DNA of 64,000 nt from Chrysomallon squamiferum (taxonomy: Eukaryota; Mollusca; Gastropoda; Neomphalida; Peltospiridae): assembly GCA_012295275.1 (NCBI GenBank), contig CM022668.1, forward strand, positions 16,568,391-16,632,390. Direction: 5' to 3'. A program made the translations under genes and the position numbers. Under the pieces are notes generated by a model. That model was not told where the DNA came from, did no database searches, and was given only the letters and a program-made list of their open reading frames with translations. How positions within the stretch are numbered: position 1 is the stretch's first letter; the number at the start of each line of letters is the position of its first letter. Of the stretch, positions 12,936 to 27,949 are shown piece after piece.

Positions 12936-14907
12936 CCCTCACACACAAACACATGTAACTACACACTGAACACGTAAATAGTCTTAAACAATTTTTACAA
13001 GATTTATTCTTACCTCAATAAGTTATGAAAACATGTTGATTTGTGTTATCATCATCATCATCATCATCATCACCTATTGACTGATTTAAAATCTATTCAC
13101 TTCTGATGTTCATAGATGAAGTACACTGCAAAGTTTTACACTTAAATTCAAACCATATATTTATTACTGATTTTTGATACTGTACTTTTGAAGAAAAGTG
13201 AAAACACTAAATGAGGTGTTTGCTGGTCACAGCTGGACATTTGTTTGAGAATGCTGGACTCAGATGGTGTGGACACCACTGAGAACGGAAGTGACATCTG
13301 CTGCGGGACTGTCTTTTGTTGTCTCGCTACCGAGAGGAAGACAAGAACGATGACCCGCGTCTGACGTGTCCGTCTGTGACGTCATAAACAAACTATTTTG
13401 TTACGCGTAGCCTAGAAATTGTCACCTCTCTGTGTCACCGATTACGTTGGTTTAATAATAACGCGAAGAAGAAGTGAAAGAAGAAGAAGAAGAAAAAATA
13501 AGAATTATCATGCTAAAAACAACGATACTAACGAGGTCTGACAAGATACATAATTGTAATGAACTCCAGGGTAATCAGCAAAATGCAGAAGGTAATGACT
13601 GACGATACGGTTTATGCTAATTAATACATACTTAATGAAATACTTTGGATAATGAACGTATCAACATGTCCTTGATCAAAAAACTGTAATGAACAGGAGA
13701 GAAAAAAATTACACAGTACTTTAGTTTCTAATAATTAATGACATATCATCAACAATGATGATGATGATGATGATGATAATAATAATAACACTAACAATAA
13801 TATCGTCATCATCATCATCGTCATCATTGTCACAATTATGATCATCGTCATCATTATTGTTATTGTTATTATTTATTTATTTATTTATTATTTTAGTTGT
13901 TGCTGCTGCTACGTAAAATTTATGAATGTCTTGTGTTTTTTTTTTTTTTTATAACTGTTAAAACGTTTTAAAAGTATCTGTTTTTGTACTAAACTTACAT
14001 TTACTTTCAGTTTCGTTTTCGTACAGTTCACAATACATGTGTATGAGTATATACTTAGGGTTACAAAGTTTTATGTTGTGTTGACGAATGAATGACGAGA
14101 TGAAATATTGTAATCAGAGTTAGAGTCGGCGAATCACGCTTTCGATCTGCAATCCATGATAATATTTTGTGTTAGTATGTTATCTATTTAGAGATAAACC
14201 ATCTCTTTATGTCAGTCTTTGACACGATTCATGTTAGTATGTTAGACAAATAATTAGAGAAAATACTTACTTTAAATTTTCACAGTAAAATCTGTTTAGG
14301 AAAGCGAAGCGATCACAGAAACTATCATATTAAAATCAAAAGCTTATCCAATGTGACATTTATTTAGAATAACTGTTAGCATTTGATAATAAGATTATAC
14401 TGGGTTTTTTTTATCTCTTTTTGTTGATGTTGTTTGCAGACAGTTCTGTAAACTTGTTAACGTATAGCATGTTGTTGTTTCACTAACTACAGCAGTTCTA
14501 TTATTTGTAACTAAATAAAGAAAGCAAATGTATTGTGTCCAGCGTGATTTGTTGTCAAAAGTGTTTAACGATTCATTTTCACAAACCCATTCATACTGGC
14601 GATTTGCAGAATTCCTCCCCGCGGAATTGTGGGTATTTACTTACGAAATAGAGTTATTGATGAAACTGGTGAACACGCTGTTCAAACATGTATTAATTAA
14701 CCCGTCCTAGTAAAACGTTTTCATTACTAATTAATCAAATTTTTATTTATAGAAAATCAAAACAGAAGGTAAATATTGTTGATGTAAGAGAAGAACATGT
14801 TAAACTAGTAAAGTATTGTTAATGGGGTTTTTATTCTTTGTAATCACTTTACTGAATGGACAGCAGCTCAGTTGACAGGTCAATTGCAGGTCTGATTTTT
14901 CCTAGGT
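12936..14907. other. Mostly unique non-coding with short microsatellites
   Basis: No gene seen. (ATC)n lies near 13050 and (GAT)n plus ATC words at 13755-13860. A CpG-bearing island at 13220-13460 contains a TGACGTCA site. The segment 14100-14160 has weak tRNA-like words only. Confidence 0.45.
13377..13384. promoter_or_regulatory. Full CRE palindrome TGACGTCA
   Basis: Consensus CREB/ATF site inside a CpG-bearing island. It is one of four in the window (also 34890, 49225 and 58807). Motif evidence only. Confidence 0.3.
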
Positions 14908-15170
14908 AGTATAAATCTTTGTAATATACCACAGGTGTGGTTTGCAATAGGTCGTGTACTCTTTATAATATATCACAGGTCTTTTTGTAATAGGTCATAA
15001 GTTTGGTTTGTGATATATCGTAAATATAGTTTGTAATAGGTAGCATGTCTGATATTAATAGATCTCGTTTGTAATAAAATAAATTATGTCGTTGACCTGG
15101 CTTGTGATATATCGTAGGTCTGTTATGTGATAGGTCGTAGGTATAATTTTCAATAGGTTCTAGGTTAAAT
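14908..15170. repeat. Decayed 22-25-bp tandem repeat
   Basis: About ten diverged units begin with TTTGTAATAGGTCGTAGGT-like or TTTGTGATATATCGTAGGT-like words. An AATAGGTC type and a GATATATC type partly alternate. Confidence 0.65.
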
Positions 15171-15399
15171 GCTCTTCACCGAGTTAATCGAGTTTTTTAT
15201 TATTACTATTTTAATTTTATTTTTTATTTCTTTATCACAGTTAATGCTATGACCAGAACACGTGGTACTTGCTTCACGCGTCTATCAGTGGGTGTGTGTG
15301 AAGGCTCCCTTGTTGGTAATAAAAATAAACCAGCGAGTTAGCAGACAACACTCTGAAGTTAACTCAGAGGATAAGTACATAATTAATATCAGTGTCAGC

Positions 15400-16050
15400 A
15401 GTATCACTGTAAAATAGTAGCCTCAAAACAGCACAACTTGAAACTTACGTGACAGTGGTAAATATGAAATGTGACAATAAGAATACAATGAAAATTGATG
15501 CAGGCATCACAACGAAAACGATGAATAACACTTTTCTGAAACGTGATAGTGAAATCAGTATCAAAGTTGAGAAATATGAAAAATGACAGTGAAATACTGT
15601 AGAATCTGACATAAAACCAAAATGAAAGCTGACAATGATATTTTAATGTAATTTCATAATGATATCAGTGCTAAAGTTGACAGTCATGCAACAGACTGTA
15701 AAGTTTTTTTCACTGTTTATAGCCTTGTCTGAACCGTATACAAAAACTTACAAAGAAATTTCACATCGGTGTAAATATGACCTTACTATGAATACAGACA
15801 GTGACATTACCATGATAACTAATTGTGATTCCACTGAAAATTGACACCGTTACGAAATTTAAGTTCAATACGACATTTCTCAGAGAAATTATTGAAATAC
15901 CACGATGAAAATTCACAACACCGTTATAAACATTTAACATCATACCAAAATCTGAAAAAAAGACATCACCATGAAAACTGACAATGACATTGCTATGGAA
16001 ATTAATAACAGTACCACTATGAAAACTGACAGTTTTTATGTTCACTAAGA
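15400..16050. repeat. Decayed tandem repeat, ATGAAAACTGACA family
   Basis: Phrases such as ATGAAAACTGACAATGACAT recur with heavy divergence near 15480, 15590, 15620, 15960 and 16020. An old minisatellite is likely. The minus-strand 108-codon frame across it simply follows the repeat. Confidence 0.5.
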
Positions 16051-16057
16051 CGTGAAT

Positions 16058-16360
16058 ATGCTTCATGCAGATATAAATTGCTATCATAGATTACTTTCAC
16101 ATACTGGCCCACTGACATTTCATTTCTTCGTAGAAACAATATTGATTAGAGAAACTGATCTGTTCCAAGATAAACAAACAACTGTCAGTTACATGGAAGA
16201 TTTTCAAAACTTCGACAACGATTCGCAGGGACGGTTCCATTGTTTCACGAAGGGGGGGGTCCATGACTCGGGTGAACTCAATTTAATTACAAACAAAACG
16301 AATCTATCAGCAAACAAAGCTGCGCGCATGTCACAAAGAAGAAACTGGATTAAATTATGA
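16058..16360 (+). CDS. Weak candidate ORF, unrecognised, about 100 codons
   Basis: An ATG-started frame of about 100 codons just downstream of a decayed repeat. It is not low-complexity and contains a run of hydrophobic and aromatic residues early (TFHFFVETILI) and a basic C-terminus. I recognise no family or domain, and no splice or promoter context supports it. Chance openness is more likely than a gene. Transcript data or conservation in a relative would decide. Confidence 0.1.
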   Translation: MLHADINCYHRLLSHTGPLTFHFFVETILIRETDLFQDKQTTVSYMEDFQNFDNDSQGRFHCFTKGGVHDSGELNLITNKTNLSANKAARMSQRRNWIKL

Positions 16361-17383
16361 GAACTGATTGATAAATGTAAGTCTGTTACGTTGCTTTTTA
16401 ATTAGCTTCGTTATGAAATGAATTTATAAAAATATACATTCTGTCATGGATTCTCCTTTTGATATAAGTTAATGGAAAGGATATTTAACATCTTCTGTCA
16501 AAATAACTGATGTATATCATTTTCTGCCGAATCGTTATAGAAAAATAAAAATAAAACAAGAAAACAAAAAAAGTTACGTTATTACATTCTGTTGTAAACG
16601 TCTGTATTAATATTTCTCTTCTTACTGGGGATTTTACCGAGTTTGAAATCTATGACAATATTTTTGATGCTGGCCAAAATATTATTAATTCACTTCTGAA
16701 TTTTCACCTTCTTTATTCTTAGACTTAACAGCAGAATGCGTAAAGTTTTGTGATTTCTTTTTTAAAAATTAATTTTTTCTTTAAAATTTAAAACTTCAAA
16801 AAAGTGCTGTTTTAATATAATAAAAATAAAGTTGAAGATTAATAAAGAAGAAATCAATAATAAAATGGTAAAAAAAAAAGATACAGAAAACTAAATTGAA
16901 GAAAGGAAAAAATATCAGAGTAAAAATAGGGAGAAAAGAAAAACAAAGCTAATGTTTTCTTTCGTTCGTTGTAAATAAATGTGCATTTCTGTAACAAATG
17001 ACACAGATGAGTTAGATAAAAACAGCGAACTAAGGTAATCAGATGAACGTCAAGGACGTTGCAGAGGACGCTGACGTTGCTCATCAATCTGCTTGTCTAT
17101 TTGCAGACGTTGTGTCAACACAGAGCCTGGCAACACAAACACAGACAACGCCCTCGTCTCCAACACAACACATTTGTACAACTCGGTCAGCCCGCTGTCC
17201 TCAGACACAAACCTCTTATGTCCGTGTTTGAGTGTCCAGCTGCATTCAAGATGTCCGGCTTAGAACACTGGTCTAACACAGGTGTGGTCATCTGCTTTGA
17301 CGATTAGATTTTTTATCTACATTTATATAGCCTATGTGTACACCGAAGTGTTATATAACGTTAATATGCATATATACACACAT
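16361..17383. other. AT-rich non-coding with GC-richer end
   Basis: 16361-17030 is very AT-rich. 17040-17300 is more GC-rich with overlapping short frames of no recognised family. Confidence 0.45.
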
Positions 17384-17672
17384 ACATACATACATACATA
17401 CATACATACATACTTACATACATACATACATACATACACGCACACACCCACACAGACACATACATACATAAATACATACATACATACATACATACATACA
17501 TACATACATACATACATACATACATAAATACATACATACATACATACATACATACATACATACATACATACATACATACATACATACATACATACATACA
17601 TACATACATACATACATACATACATACATACATACATACATACATACATTCATACATACATACATACATACA
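17384..17672. repeat. (ACAT)n microsatellite, about 290 bp
   Basis: ACAT tetranucleotides with occasional AAAT variants and a CACACACCCAC break near 17440. The 100-126-codon MYVC and YIHT frames are artefacts. Confidence 0.97.
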
Positions 17673-17947
17673 CACAATTGTTTCTGACTGATCTCTTAAT
17701 ATTTTATTCCCGATAAATATATTTGGCTTAACTAATGTCAAAAGAGACCTTTTTGCAAGTTGCTCATACAGAAATAAGTGCTAAGTAATTTCTAAAAAAA
17801 AATATGTACACAATACAAAAGTAAATAAAGGATAATTATCTTTAAAAAAATATTTGTTTACTAATGAAAATATCCCCGCTCACTGAATGTTTCAAATATG
17901 GCATAACCTGAGTATTTATATAAACCAAATCTCAGAGACAGACAGAC

Positions 17948-19189
<1,242 letters not shown>

Positions 19190-19880
19190 TCCAGGTGCTG
19201 CGTCTTTTCTCACCGCGTGCTTCAGTCGTTGTTTGAAATTTCATTCTAGTTACTGGACTTTTTTTAGTTCTCGGTTCATTGTCACGTCAGAAGTCACGTG
19301 ACATCTCGTCTGGACAGGTTCCGGTGCTGTATGAAGGAAATTGATTTGGGGATGTAAAATTTGATTTTCTTTATTACCTCAAACAGTCAATTTTTCCTTT
19401 GAAAGGTGGCGTGAAACCGACGAGTGCCCATTAAATTAAATCGAAAGACAAGATTCATTGATCGAGGCGGGACGCGCACCGCATATTAAGTGCAGAGTAA
19501 CTCGGAGCTCACAAGTCGCGAATAAACTGAGATACGGAGCGCGAGTTCAGTCAATTTCAACGTCTGTCACGTGACTTCACCTGTCGGCTCATCGCTTGTC
19601 TCTATGGCAGCGTATTAAAGTTAGGACGGCAGTCTATAAATAAAGATGGCGAAGTCTGTTGGGCAAAGTGAAATTGGAACCAGAGACAATTGTCACAAAT
19701 TGGAAAGTAATCCGCAGTGAACTGACTTCGTGGAGGTTTCTGATCGAGTTCTAAGTAATTGGCCAGAAGCTTGCGAGTGGAGGTTTTTTCATTGGTTGCA
19801 AACAAATTATCCACACACGTAAAGTGGATTCCAATTTACATCCACTTTGGTGAATGAGCACAGGTACTAAAAGCCTGAAC
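19190..19880. promoter_or_regulatory. CpG-rich, motif-dense island
   Basis: Low-repeat island with many CpGs, especially 19440-19580. It holds two GTCACGTGAC palindromes (19293-19302 and 19566-19575). It also has a 10-bp palindrome GACAATTGTC (19685-19694) combining two inverted SOX-type ACAAT cores. A TATAAATA word near 19635 is followed by AAGATGGCG (19643-19651), a YY1-like site. It could be a promoter or enhancer. No following ORF is recognised, and the overlapping minus-strand frame of about 70 codons matches nothing I know. Confidence 0.35.
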
Positions 19881-20660
19881 AAAACTAGTCCAGCTTTTTT
19901 TGTTTTTCAGTATAACGAGCGATGAAGTAAGTAAGATTCAATACAAAAAGAGATTAAAAATATATTATTGACACAGTTCTTTGTCGTACGGTAATGTGTG
20001 CTATTTTCAGTTGCATCAACGTCCCATTACTGGATGCCGTATCAACAATTAACCAGAGATTTTATATGTTGTTTATCTCGTTTTATTGCACCTGCAATAT
20101 TTATAATGTTTAGCTGACCTTTACAGACCGTGCAATGATTTAAAACGACTGTTGAAACTGCAGACAGAAATTAAACAGAACAATGTCAGCAAAAGTCGAT
20201 TGAAAGGCAAGGAAAAGAACGTGTTGCATTGAGAAGTCCTAGTTAATAATTTACATTCTACAAACATAATACAGTCACAGTGTTTACACTGGGAATAAAC
20301 AACAAGATTAATCTCTGGACTCGTCAGTGGAGAAACAGTCTTCTATAAACAAACTCAACCTCTGTTAGTGTGCAGAAATAAACTTCAGTTACTAGGCGTT
20401 TAGAAGTGTGTGCGAGTGTACGTGAGAGAGGGAGAACACCTTTTTTAAATTCTTTTTTCTTTTCTTTCTTTGTGAATTTATAGTATTGTGTGTGCGTACT
20501 TAGAATATATTCAGTTAAAACAAAAAAATAAGCAATACAAGTTTCTACATTAATTAATACTTGTTGACTGGCGCAGCAAGTTATATGTCTATTTTTCATT
20601 ATGCAGAACTAAAAAGTAAATATTAACAATTAGTTCAGTTATTTCAGTCTTTCCTCTGGC
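19881..20660. other. Unique non-coding
   Basis: No gene seen. A minus-strand frame at 20324-20599 is K- and F-rich and unrecognised. Confidence 0.45.
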
Positions 20661-20666
20661 CTCCCT

Positions 20667-20725
<59 letters not shown>

Positions 20726-20745
20726 TCTCACACACACACACACAC
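20661..20745. repeat. (CT)n-(CA)n compound microsatellite
   Basis: C-rich lead, then CT run, then short CA run. Confidence 0.95.
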
Positions 20746-20859
20746 TCATCCACAAATAGACACACATAATATATAGATACATATCTATGAGGAATATGTT
20801 GTTATTATTGAAGGAAAAGAATAATACTCGCTAGTCAAGGTCTATTTTTACTTTTCCAG

Positions 20860-21560
20860 CTGACAGCGTAACAGCACGCTACATTTCATGCGCTCCTTTC
20901 CACAAACAACGCAGCACGTACCGCCTTTGATGATCTTGTAAGAAACACATTAAAAGAGAAATTTTCTCACGTGATCGCAAAGCCCTGGATCGCCAGCTTT
21001 GCTTTGTAACGCAGAAGAAACGTAAACAAAGAAACGAGCGCGACATTTCGGTTCGCGTCTTGTACGGCTCCCGTAATAATACACGACTGAGCTAAATAGG
21101 GAAAACGAAGAGTCTAATTAAATATACATTAGCAGGTAATCATTTTCACCATGCATTGTCGGGTTTTATATCACATACGAAAACATAGCTGATTAGACAT
21201 ATGTCTTGGGTTATATTTGTGATTTCAATCAATATGTACATTTCTCCGCCACTGTCTGGCTCTGTCTAAATATATTATTTTGTCACGGTATCGGCTGATT
21301 AAGCATCTGTGTTGAATGGGTCCTGTAGAGTTTTCTATACATACGTGACAATTTCTAACTGATCGAATCGAATAAGCAATGTCAGATAGCTAAGGCTTTT
21401 CTCAAACCAATAATTGCATTCTCGCTTTCCTCAATCAAAATGGGGATATATGAAATAACGGAATTATTACAGGAGCCGTATATTACTCCAAAGGTCACGT
21501 GACCTTACACCATCAGCGAAATGAACAGAATAATACTGGATGGTGTTGACTGTCAGAGTC
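20860..21560. promoter_or_regulatory. Low-repeat island with enhancer-like motifs
   Basis: GC-richer first half with intact CpGs. Motifs seen include CCTTTGATGATC (TCF/LEF-like), GTAAACAAAG (forkhead/SOX-like), TCACGTGA at 20967-20974 and TAATTAAAT. The second half holds the 16-bp palindrome at 21491. Regulatory function is inferred. Confidence 0.35.
21491..21506. promoter_or_regulatory. 16-bp perfect palindrome AAGGTCACGTGACCTT
   Basis: Two AAGGTCA nuclear-receptor half-sites face each other with a 2-bp CG spacer, and the centre is also an E-box TCACGTGA. It can therefore be read as either a receptor inverted repeat or a bHLH-zip site. Confidence 0.4.
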
Positions 21561-21589
21561 CTTGTTAGTTATACATAGACAGTTAGCAA

Positions 21590-21975
21590 ATACAATACGT
21601 TTTACTGCAGTTAATATATACAATATATTTTACTAAAGTTACTTTAAACAATATTTTGTTTTACTGTAGTTATGCAATATATTTTACTTCAGTCATTTTT
21701 GCTATAGTTAAATTACAGTCATTTTTGGTATAGTTACTTTAAACTCATTTTTACTACAGTTACTGTAGGGTCAGTTTTACTATAGTTACCATATAGTCAT
21801 TTTTACTTAGTTATTTTATAGTCATTTAACTAAAGTTAAAAAATAGTCATTCTTACTTTAGTTACAATATAGTCATTTTTACTATAATTGCTATAAAGTC
21901 ATTTTTACTATAGTTACTATATGGTCATTTTTCCTATAGTTACTATGTAGTCATTCTTGCTGTATTACTGTACAG
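21590..21975. repeat. About 26-bp minisatellite, moderately diverged
   Basis: About 14 units resemble TAGTTACTATATAGTCATTT followed by TTACTA. Units are degenerate at the left end and most uniform at 21850-21960. Confidence 0.8.
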
Positions 21976-22453
21976 TCACTTTTACGACGCACGCTACAAT
22001 CAGGTTAACGACTGAAATGTACTTTCTCTTTCATCTTCATCACAGATGTACGCGTAGACATCCGATCTGCTTGAAAACACAGAACATGTTTGTATCGATC
22101 ACTGCCACGACAACAAGTCAGGGTGTGTGTTGTACAGTGCTGCATTGTTCTTCACTACAGCAGCTCCACAATAAGAGCGCGTGTTTCTCATTAACGTGGG
22201 ATACTCAATATATCAAGCACAACACTGTATCGACTGAGCAATTCTCACCCAAGTACTGTCAAACACAATTTTATTAAAAAAAACAATCAGATATAATTGA
22301 TGACCATCTGCGTGTTGGTAAACTTATTTTGAAATAATGAATGTGTGGACTGCAGACCAGAGCAGAACCGTCAAACTTCACTTGAGATCGATAAAAGAAG
22401 TTTAAAAAATATGTTTTATAACTTTCTAAAAATAGTTTTGTGTTCCCTTAGAA
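21976..22453. other. Unique non-coding
   Basis: No gene recognised. The plus-strand frame of about 106 codons (21957-22277) begins in the repeat and has no known domain. Confidence 0.4.
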
Positions 22454-22494
<41 letters not shown>

Positions 22495-22800
22495 TATACA
22501 CATATACACAAACCCACACAGACATACATATATATCTAAAACTGATAATGATACATAGGTACGTACTTATAGGAACATACACACATATACCAGCATAAAC
22601 ATACATATAAGTTCGTTCTTACATAAGTATACACATACAGACCTATATACCTACATATATATATATATATACGTACATACATACATACATACACACACAT
22701 ATACATACATACATACATATATATACACACACACACACACACACATACATACATAAATACATACATACATACGTATACATACCTAGATACACATACATGA
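22454..22800. repeat. (CA)n and ACAT/ATAT mosaic
   Basis: A CA run of about 37 bp, then imperfect ACATATAC, CATACATA and CACA words. Confidence 0.9.
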
Positions 22801-23719
<919 letters not shown>

Positions 23720-24018
23720 CTGTAGAAAACTGTAGGTAGGTAAAGTTTGGTGTTTATAACGAGGTACACTTGTACAAAGTAAAATTGTAAATGATTAATA
23801 ACATGTCAGAATAACGTCTGGCAACTGAAGTTCTGTGCACGTTTTCAAACACGTGACTGAACAGCCAGACATGTACTTACTTCATCTGTCAGTTTGTTTA
23901 CCTGTGTGTTATGACGACAGACAGACAGACAGAAATAGCCAAACACGTTAGATTAAGTACGTACATACATATACACAGTGTATGTAGATGAATATATGTG
24001 TATGTGTGTCTATAGCTA

Positions 24019-24036
24019 TATCTATCTATCTCTCTA

Positions 24037-24111
<75 letters not shown>

Positions 24112-24160
24112 TTATCTATATATATATAGGGAGAGAGGAAAACAGTGAGAGAGAGAGAGA
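24019..24160. repeat. (TATC)n microsatellite with TA and GA tail
   Basis: About 25 TATC units, then (TA)n and a short GAGA run. Confidence 0.95.
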
Positions 24161-24733
24161 CGTATACACATTCATATATGAGTACGTATTCATTCAAAGA
24201 AAAAGTAACATAAACTGAAAGTGAAGTAATGTCACTAAGAACTGTCACGTTTGTCTGTTTAGTATGTGCGTGTGTAGAAATGTGTACATTATCTGTTTTA
24301 CTTGAGATCTTTTTACCATTTACAACTTTGAGTTTCTTTACCATTTATAACTTTGAGTTTCTTTTGTTCTTTCGCACTGAGGTACGCAAATTGCCAAGTG
24401 AAAGGCAACAAGTTTATTTTATTAACGTGTGCAGTATATCTCGTGTTCTCTCTTTAACAAATAGCCCGTGTTTATATCATCAAGAAAATATAACGTTTTA
24501 AAATCGATGAATGATTAGTTTAAATGATTAGTCTGAATGATTAATTAAAATGATTAATTTAAACACATTTGAAACTTGCTGACGGTTAGTAGGAGTAGAT
24601 TTTTTTTATTTTATTTTTGTACTATGGTGGTATGTGACAGCAGACGTTTTAGCATCATTTTGAATGAGTCATTCTCACACAGATTAATGAAATAAAGCTT
24701 TTATTCACTACCCTCTATACATTTCACTATTCA
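24161..24733. other. Unique AT-rich non-coding
   Basis: ATGATTAGTTTAA-type words repeat three or four times at 24508-24560. No gene seen. Confidence 0.45.
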
Positions 24734-24812
24734 TCATTGTATAATGGTTAGGACAGATAAGAATCTAGTTAACTGCATTATGTCGGCTATGTTTATCGAC
24801 TAGCAGGAAAGG
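24734..24812 (+). mobile_element. Possible tRNA-derived remnant (Asp/Glu-like 5' half)
   Basis: GTATAATGGTTAGGA at 24739-24753 is close to the A-box region of tRNA-Asp or tRNA-Glu (GTATAGTGGTTAGTA). About 45 nt downstream, GTTTATCGACT is a poor B-box. The intervening stem sequence does not form a convincing cloverleaf. This could be a tRNA pseudogene, a SINE head or chance. Confidence 0.25.
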
Positions 24813-25731
24813 ATCTATTATAACCACCTTCCCATAGACACGAGAAACACTTAAAATGGATTTTAGATGTATTTGTTACGGGCACTGAGTGAAACGGGAA
24901 ACCACGATAATTCAAGAGATAAATGTTTTATGGAGCTGTCTCACTACTTGACAAAGTTACAATGACATACGTGGTTGCACGCCATCGTTTCTGTGTTAAA
25001 ATTACTTAACGTGTGTGCGCCAGACTGAATTACACGCTGTGTATTTTGTAACGCATAGGTCGCCTAGTGTATTGTTTTAATCGTTACAGCGATACAGATA
25101 TTGACTCACTCTTATAAAGTGTCTTGGTCGGTAATATTGAACAAGCATTGTTTTAAACTGCAATTTTTTCTTTTGCTTCAGAAAAAAAAAAAAAAAAAAA
25201 AATAAAAATAAAAGAGGAAAAAAAGAGAAGAAGAGAATTGCTGTCCGCAATTAGCTTCAATCGATAGATGATGCAGAATACAAATTGGTCTATTAGTCTG
25301 AGAAAGTGTGAATCTTGTTACTGCCACGAAATCTCTGGCTCAGTGGAGATAACAGTACGAATAAAACAAAAGATTTGCGAAGTCCACTCAATAAAACATG
25401 AAGACAGCGTCTTTCTTAATAAGTCTGCAGTTTCAGGACAATTTCGTTGCGGCTGACAATAAATATTTCATTTAATAATGTAAACCTTAATACTATAACA
25501 TCACTGAACGTTTTACTTATACGTGGCACTGTGTAATTGTCACAATGGTCAACATAATAGCGACCATCGTTGTGACTGTCTTATAACCTATGTTCATGAA
25601 TAACTCATCTTGTTGTTGTTGATGATGATGATGATGATGATGATAACGATAATGATGAGTTCTTTCAATATACTTAAATATTGTGTATAGTTAAAATCCC
25701 CTTTTCTTCATCTATTCTACTATATAATTTT

Positions 25732-25734
<3 letters not shown>
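24813..25734. other. Unique non-coding with a poly(A) run
   Basis: A poly(A) run of about 21 nt at 25182-25202 continues as an A-rich tail to about 25230. (GAT)n lies at 25621-25645. No gene recognised. Confidence 0.45.

Positions 25735-25775
<41 letters not shown>
25735..25775. repeat. (GT)n microsatellite
   Basis: About 20 GT units. Confidence 0.95.
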
Positions 25776-25777
<2 letters not shown>

Positions 25778-26025
25778 ATAGATAATCGTTGTAATAACAA
25801 CGCTTACAACCCTTACAATTGATCTATTTGTTGTTACCAATTAATCGTCCTCTCTCTTATTTCGATAAAGGCAGCCAAAAATAGACCAAATTGAAAAGAT
25901 TAAAATAAAGTAAATAACGAGAAAATGAAAAGAAAATCAAACACAAAACATGAACAGACTAAAATAAAACTGAATAACTCAAGAATAAAGATAATTAAAC
26001 ATATTATATTTTTAAAAAGAAAATA

Positions 26026-26150
26026 ATAATAATAATAATAATAAAAGTATTAGTATAGTTGTTGTTGTTGTTGTTACTACTACTACTAATATTGCTACTG
26101 CAGCTACTACTACTACTATTATAAATATTATTATTATTATTATTATATAC
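26026..26150. repeat. (AAT)n/(GTT)n/(CTA)n mosaic
   Basis: Short adjacent trinucleotide runs of different sequence. The minus-strand poly-N/S/I frame is an artefact. Confidence 0.85.
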
Positions 26151-26682
26151 ATTTATGAGCAATTGAATCGATATTAGATAATTCACTTTTCTGAACAGTG
26201 CTGTAACAAACTTATCTATTTGTGTGTGTGTTATTCTTTCACCAATGGAATTTTTATTTTTATATTTATTTTTTATTATTTTTTTTTTTTAAGAGGAACA
26301 AAAATACTGTAAGGCTACTGAAGACAGACAAGACTGCTGTTTGGACCAGTCTGTGAAAACAACGTAGTAAAAACAACATCTGTTTATCCGGGCCGGAGTC
26401 TGGTAATTACACAAAACTTACAGCTATTTTACACACACACTCAGTAACTGTGCTAACTCTTGAAAAACTAAAATATTTTCCTATGACAAATTAGCATCTC
26501 GTTACTAAAAAAAAAACCTAATTAATTATTGAAAAGACAGTAACAACAATAATCAGTTTGATATATAATTATAAGTAACTTAGTCAATGAATAGTCATAA
26601 ATAAATAAATAACAGTAATAAGTTAACTAATAAATAAAAGTAAAAATTTAACAAACAAAGGAATAATGAACTTATGGTTAAT
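26151..26682. other. Unique AT-rich non-coding
   Basis: No gene seen. AATAAATAA-type words at 26600-26640. Confidence 0.5.
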
Positions 26683-26970
26683 TGTATGTATGTATGTATG
26701 TATGTTTGTATGTATGTATGTATGTATGTATGTATGTATTTATGTATATATGTATGTATGTATGTATGTATGTTTGTATGTATGTGTATATATGTGTGTA
26801 TATATGTATATCTGTCTGTCTGTATGTATGTATATATGAATGTATGACTGTGTATGTATGTATGTATATGTGTGTGTATATATGTATGTATATATCTGTC
26901 TGTCTCTCTGTCTCTCTCTGTCTATTTGTCTATTTATCTATCTATCTACTATGTTTATGGAGTGATTTTT
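26683..26970. repeat. (GTAT)n, then (TGTC)n/(TATC)n mosaic
   Basis: GTAT repeats with TATA steps, ending in TCTG and TATC units. Confidence 0.95.
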
Positions 26971-27174
26971 GTATATTTCTTGATACAAATGTTTCAGATT
27001 TTTCCCCCGTTATAGAAATCTTCACGTGTTGATGTGAAATGTGAGGTGTAAGAAACAAAAGAAAAGTCTGTAACAATTATAATTAATTTTTCATTAGCAC
27101 TAATTAGAAACATAGTCAGTCCATGTGTCTGAATACCACTACCGACTGAGTTATTACTGTCGTTGTGGTGTCTT

Positions 27175-27454
27175 CATCATCAACTTCATCATCATCATCA
27201 TCAACTTCATCATCAAATCAGTATTTATTTATTTATTATTATTATTATTATTATCATCATCACCAAGATCATCATCATCATAATCATCATTATTATTGCT
27301 ATAGTTGTTGTTATTGAGATTGCTAATTTTTTTTAATTATTATTTATTGTTACTGTTTTTGCTGTTGCTCTTACAATTGCTAATACAGTTATTTCTACTA
27401 CCATTATTATTATCATTATTATTATCATTATCATCATCATCATTAATATTATTA

Positions 27455-27521
<67 letters not shown>

Positions 27522-27543
27522 CATCATCATCATCATCATCATC

Positions 27544-27584
<41 letters not shown>

Positions 27585-27640
27585 CATCATCATTATTATT
27601 ATTATTATTGTTGTTGTTAGTGTTGGAGTTCTTGTTGTCG
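27175..27640. repeat. (ATC)n/(TTA)n trinucleotide field
   Basis: More than 400 bp of TTA with blocks of ATC and TTG. The 162-codon L/S-rich frame and the opposite I/M-rich frame are artefacts. Confidence 0.95.
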
Positions 27641-27660
27641 TTATTGAAGTTGTTGAAATT

Positions 27661-27918
27661 ACAATTACCGCCATTAATATTGATGTTATTATCGCCATTT
27701 ATGTCTTTATTACTTTATTACTTTATTTATTTATTTATTATTGTTGTTGTTGTTGTTACTGAAGTTGTTGAAATTGTTAATATTGTTTTGTGAAGTATTT
27801 ATTAATTTCCTTTTATTAATATTGTTGTTGTTTTTAGTATTTAATTCTTAACACAATTACCGCCATTAATATTGATGTTATTATCATAATTATTATCGCC
27901 ATTTATGTCTCTATTACT

Positions 27919-27949
<31 letters not shown>

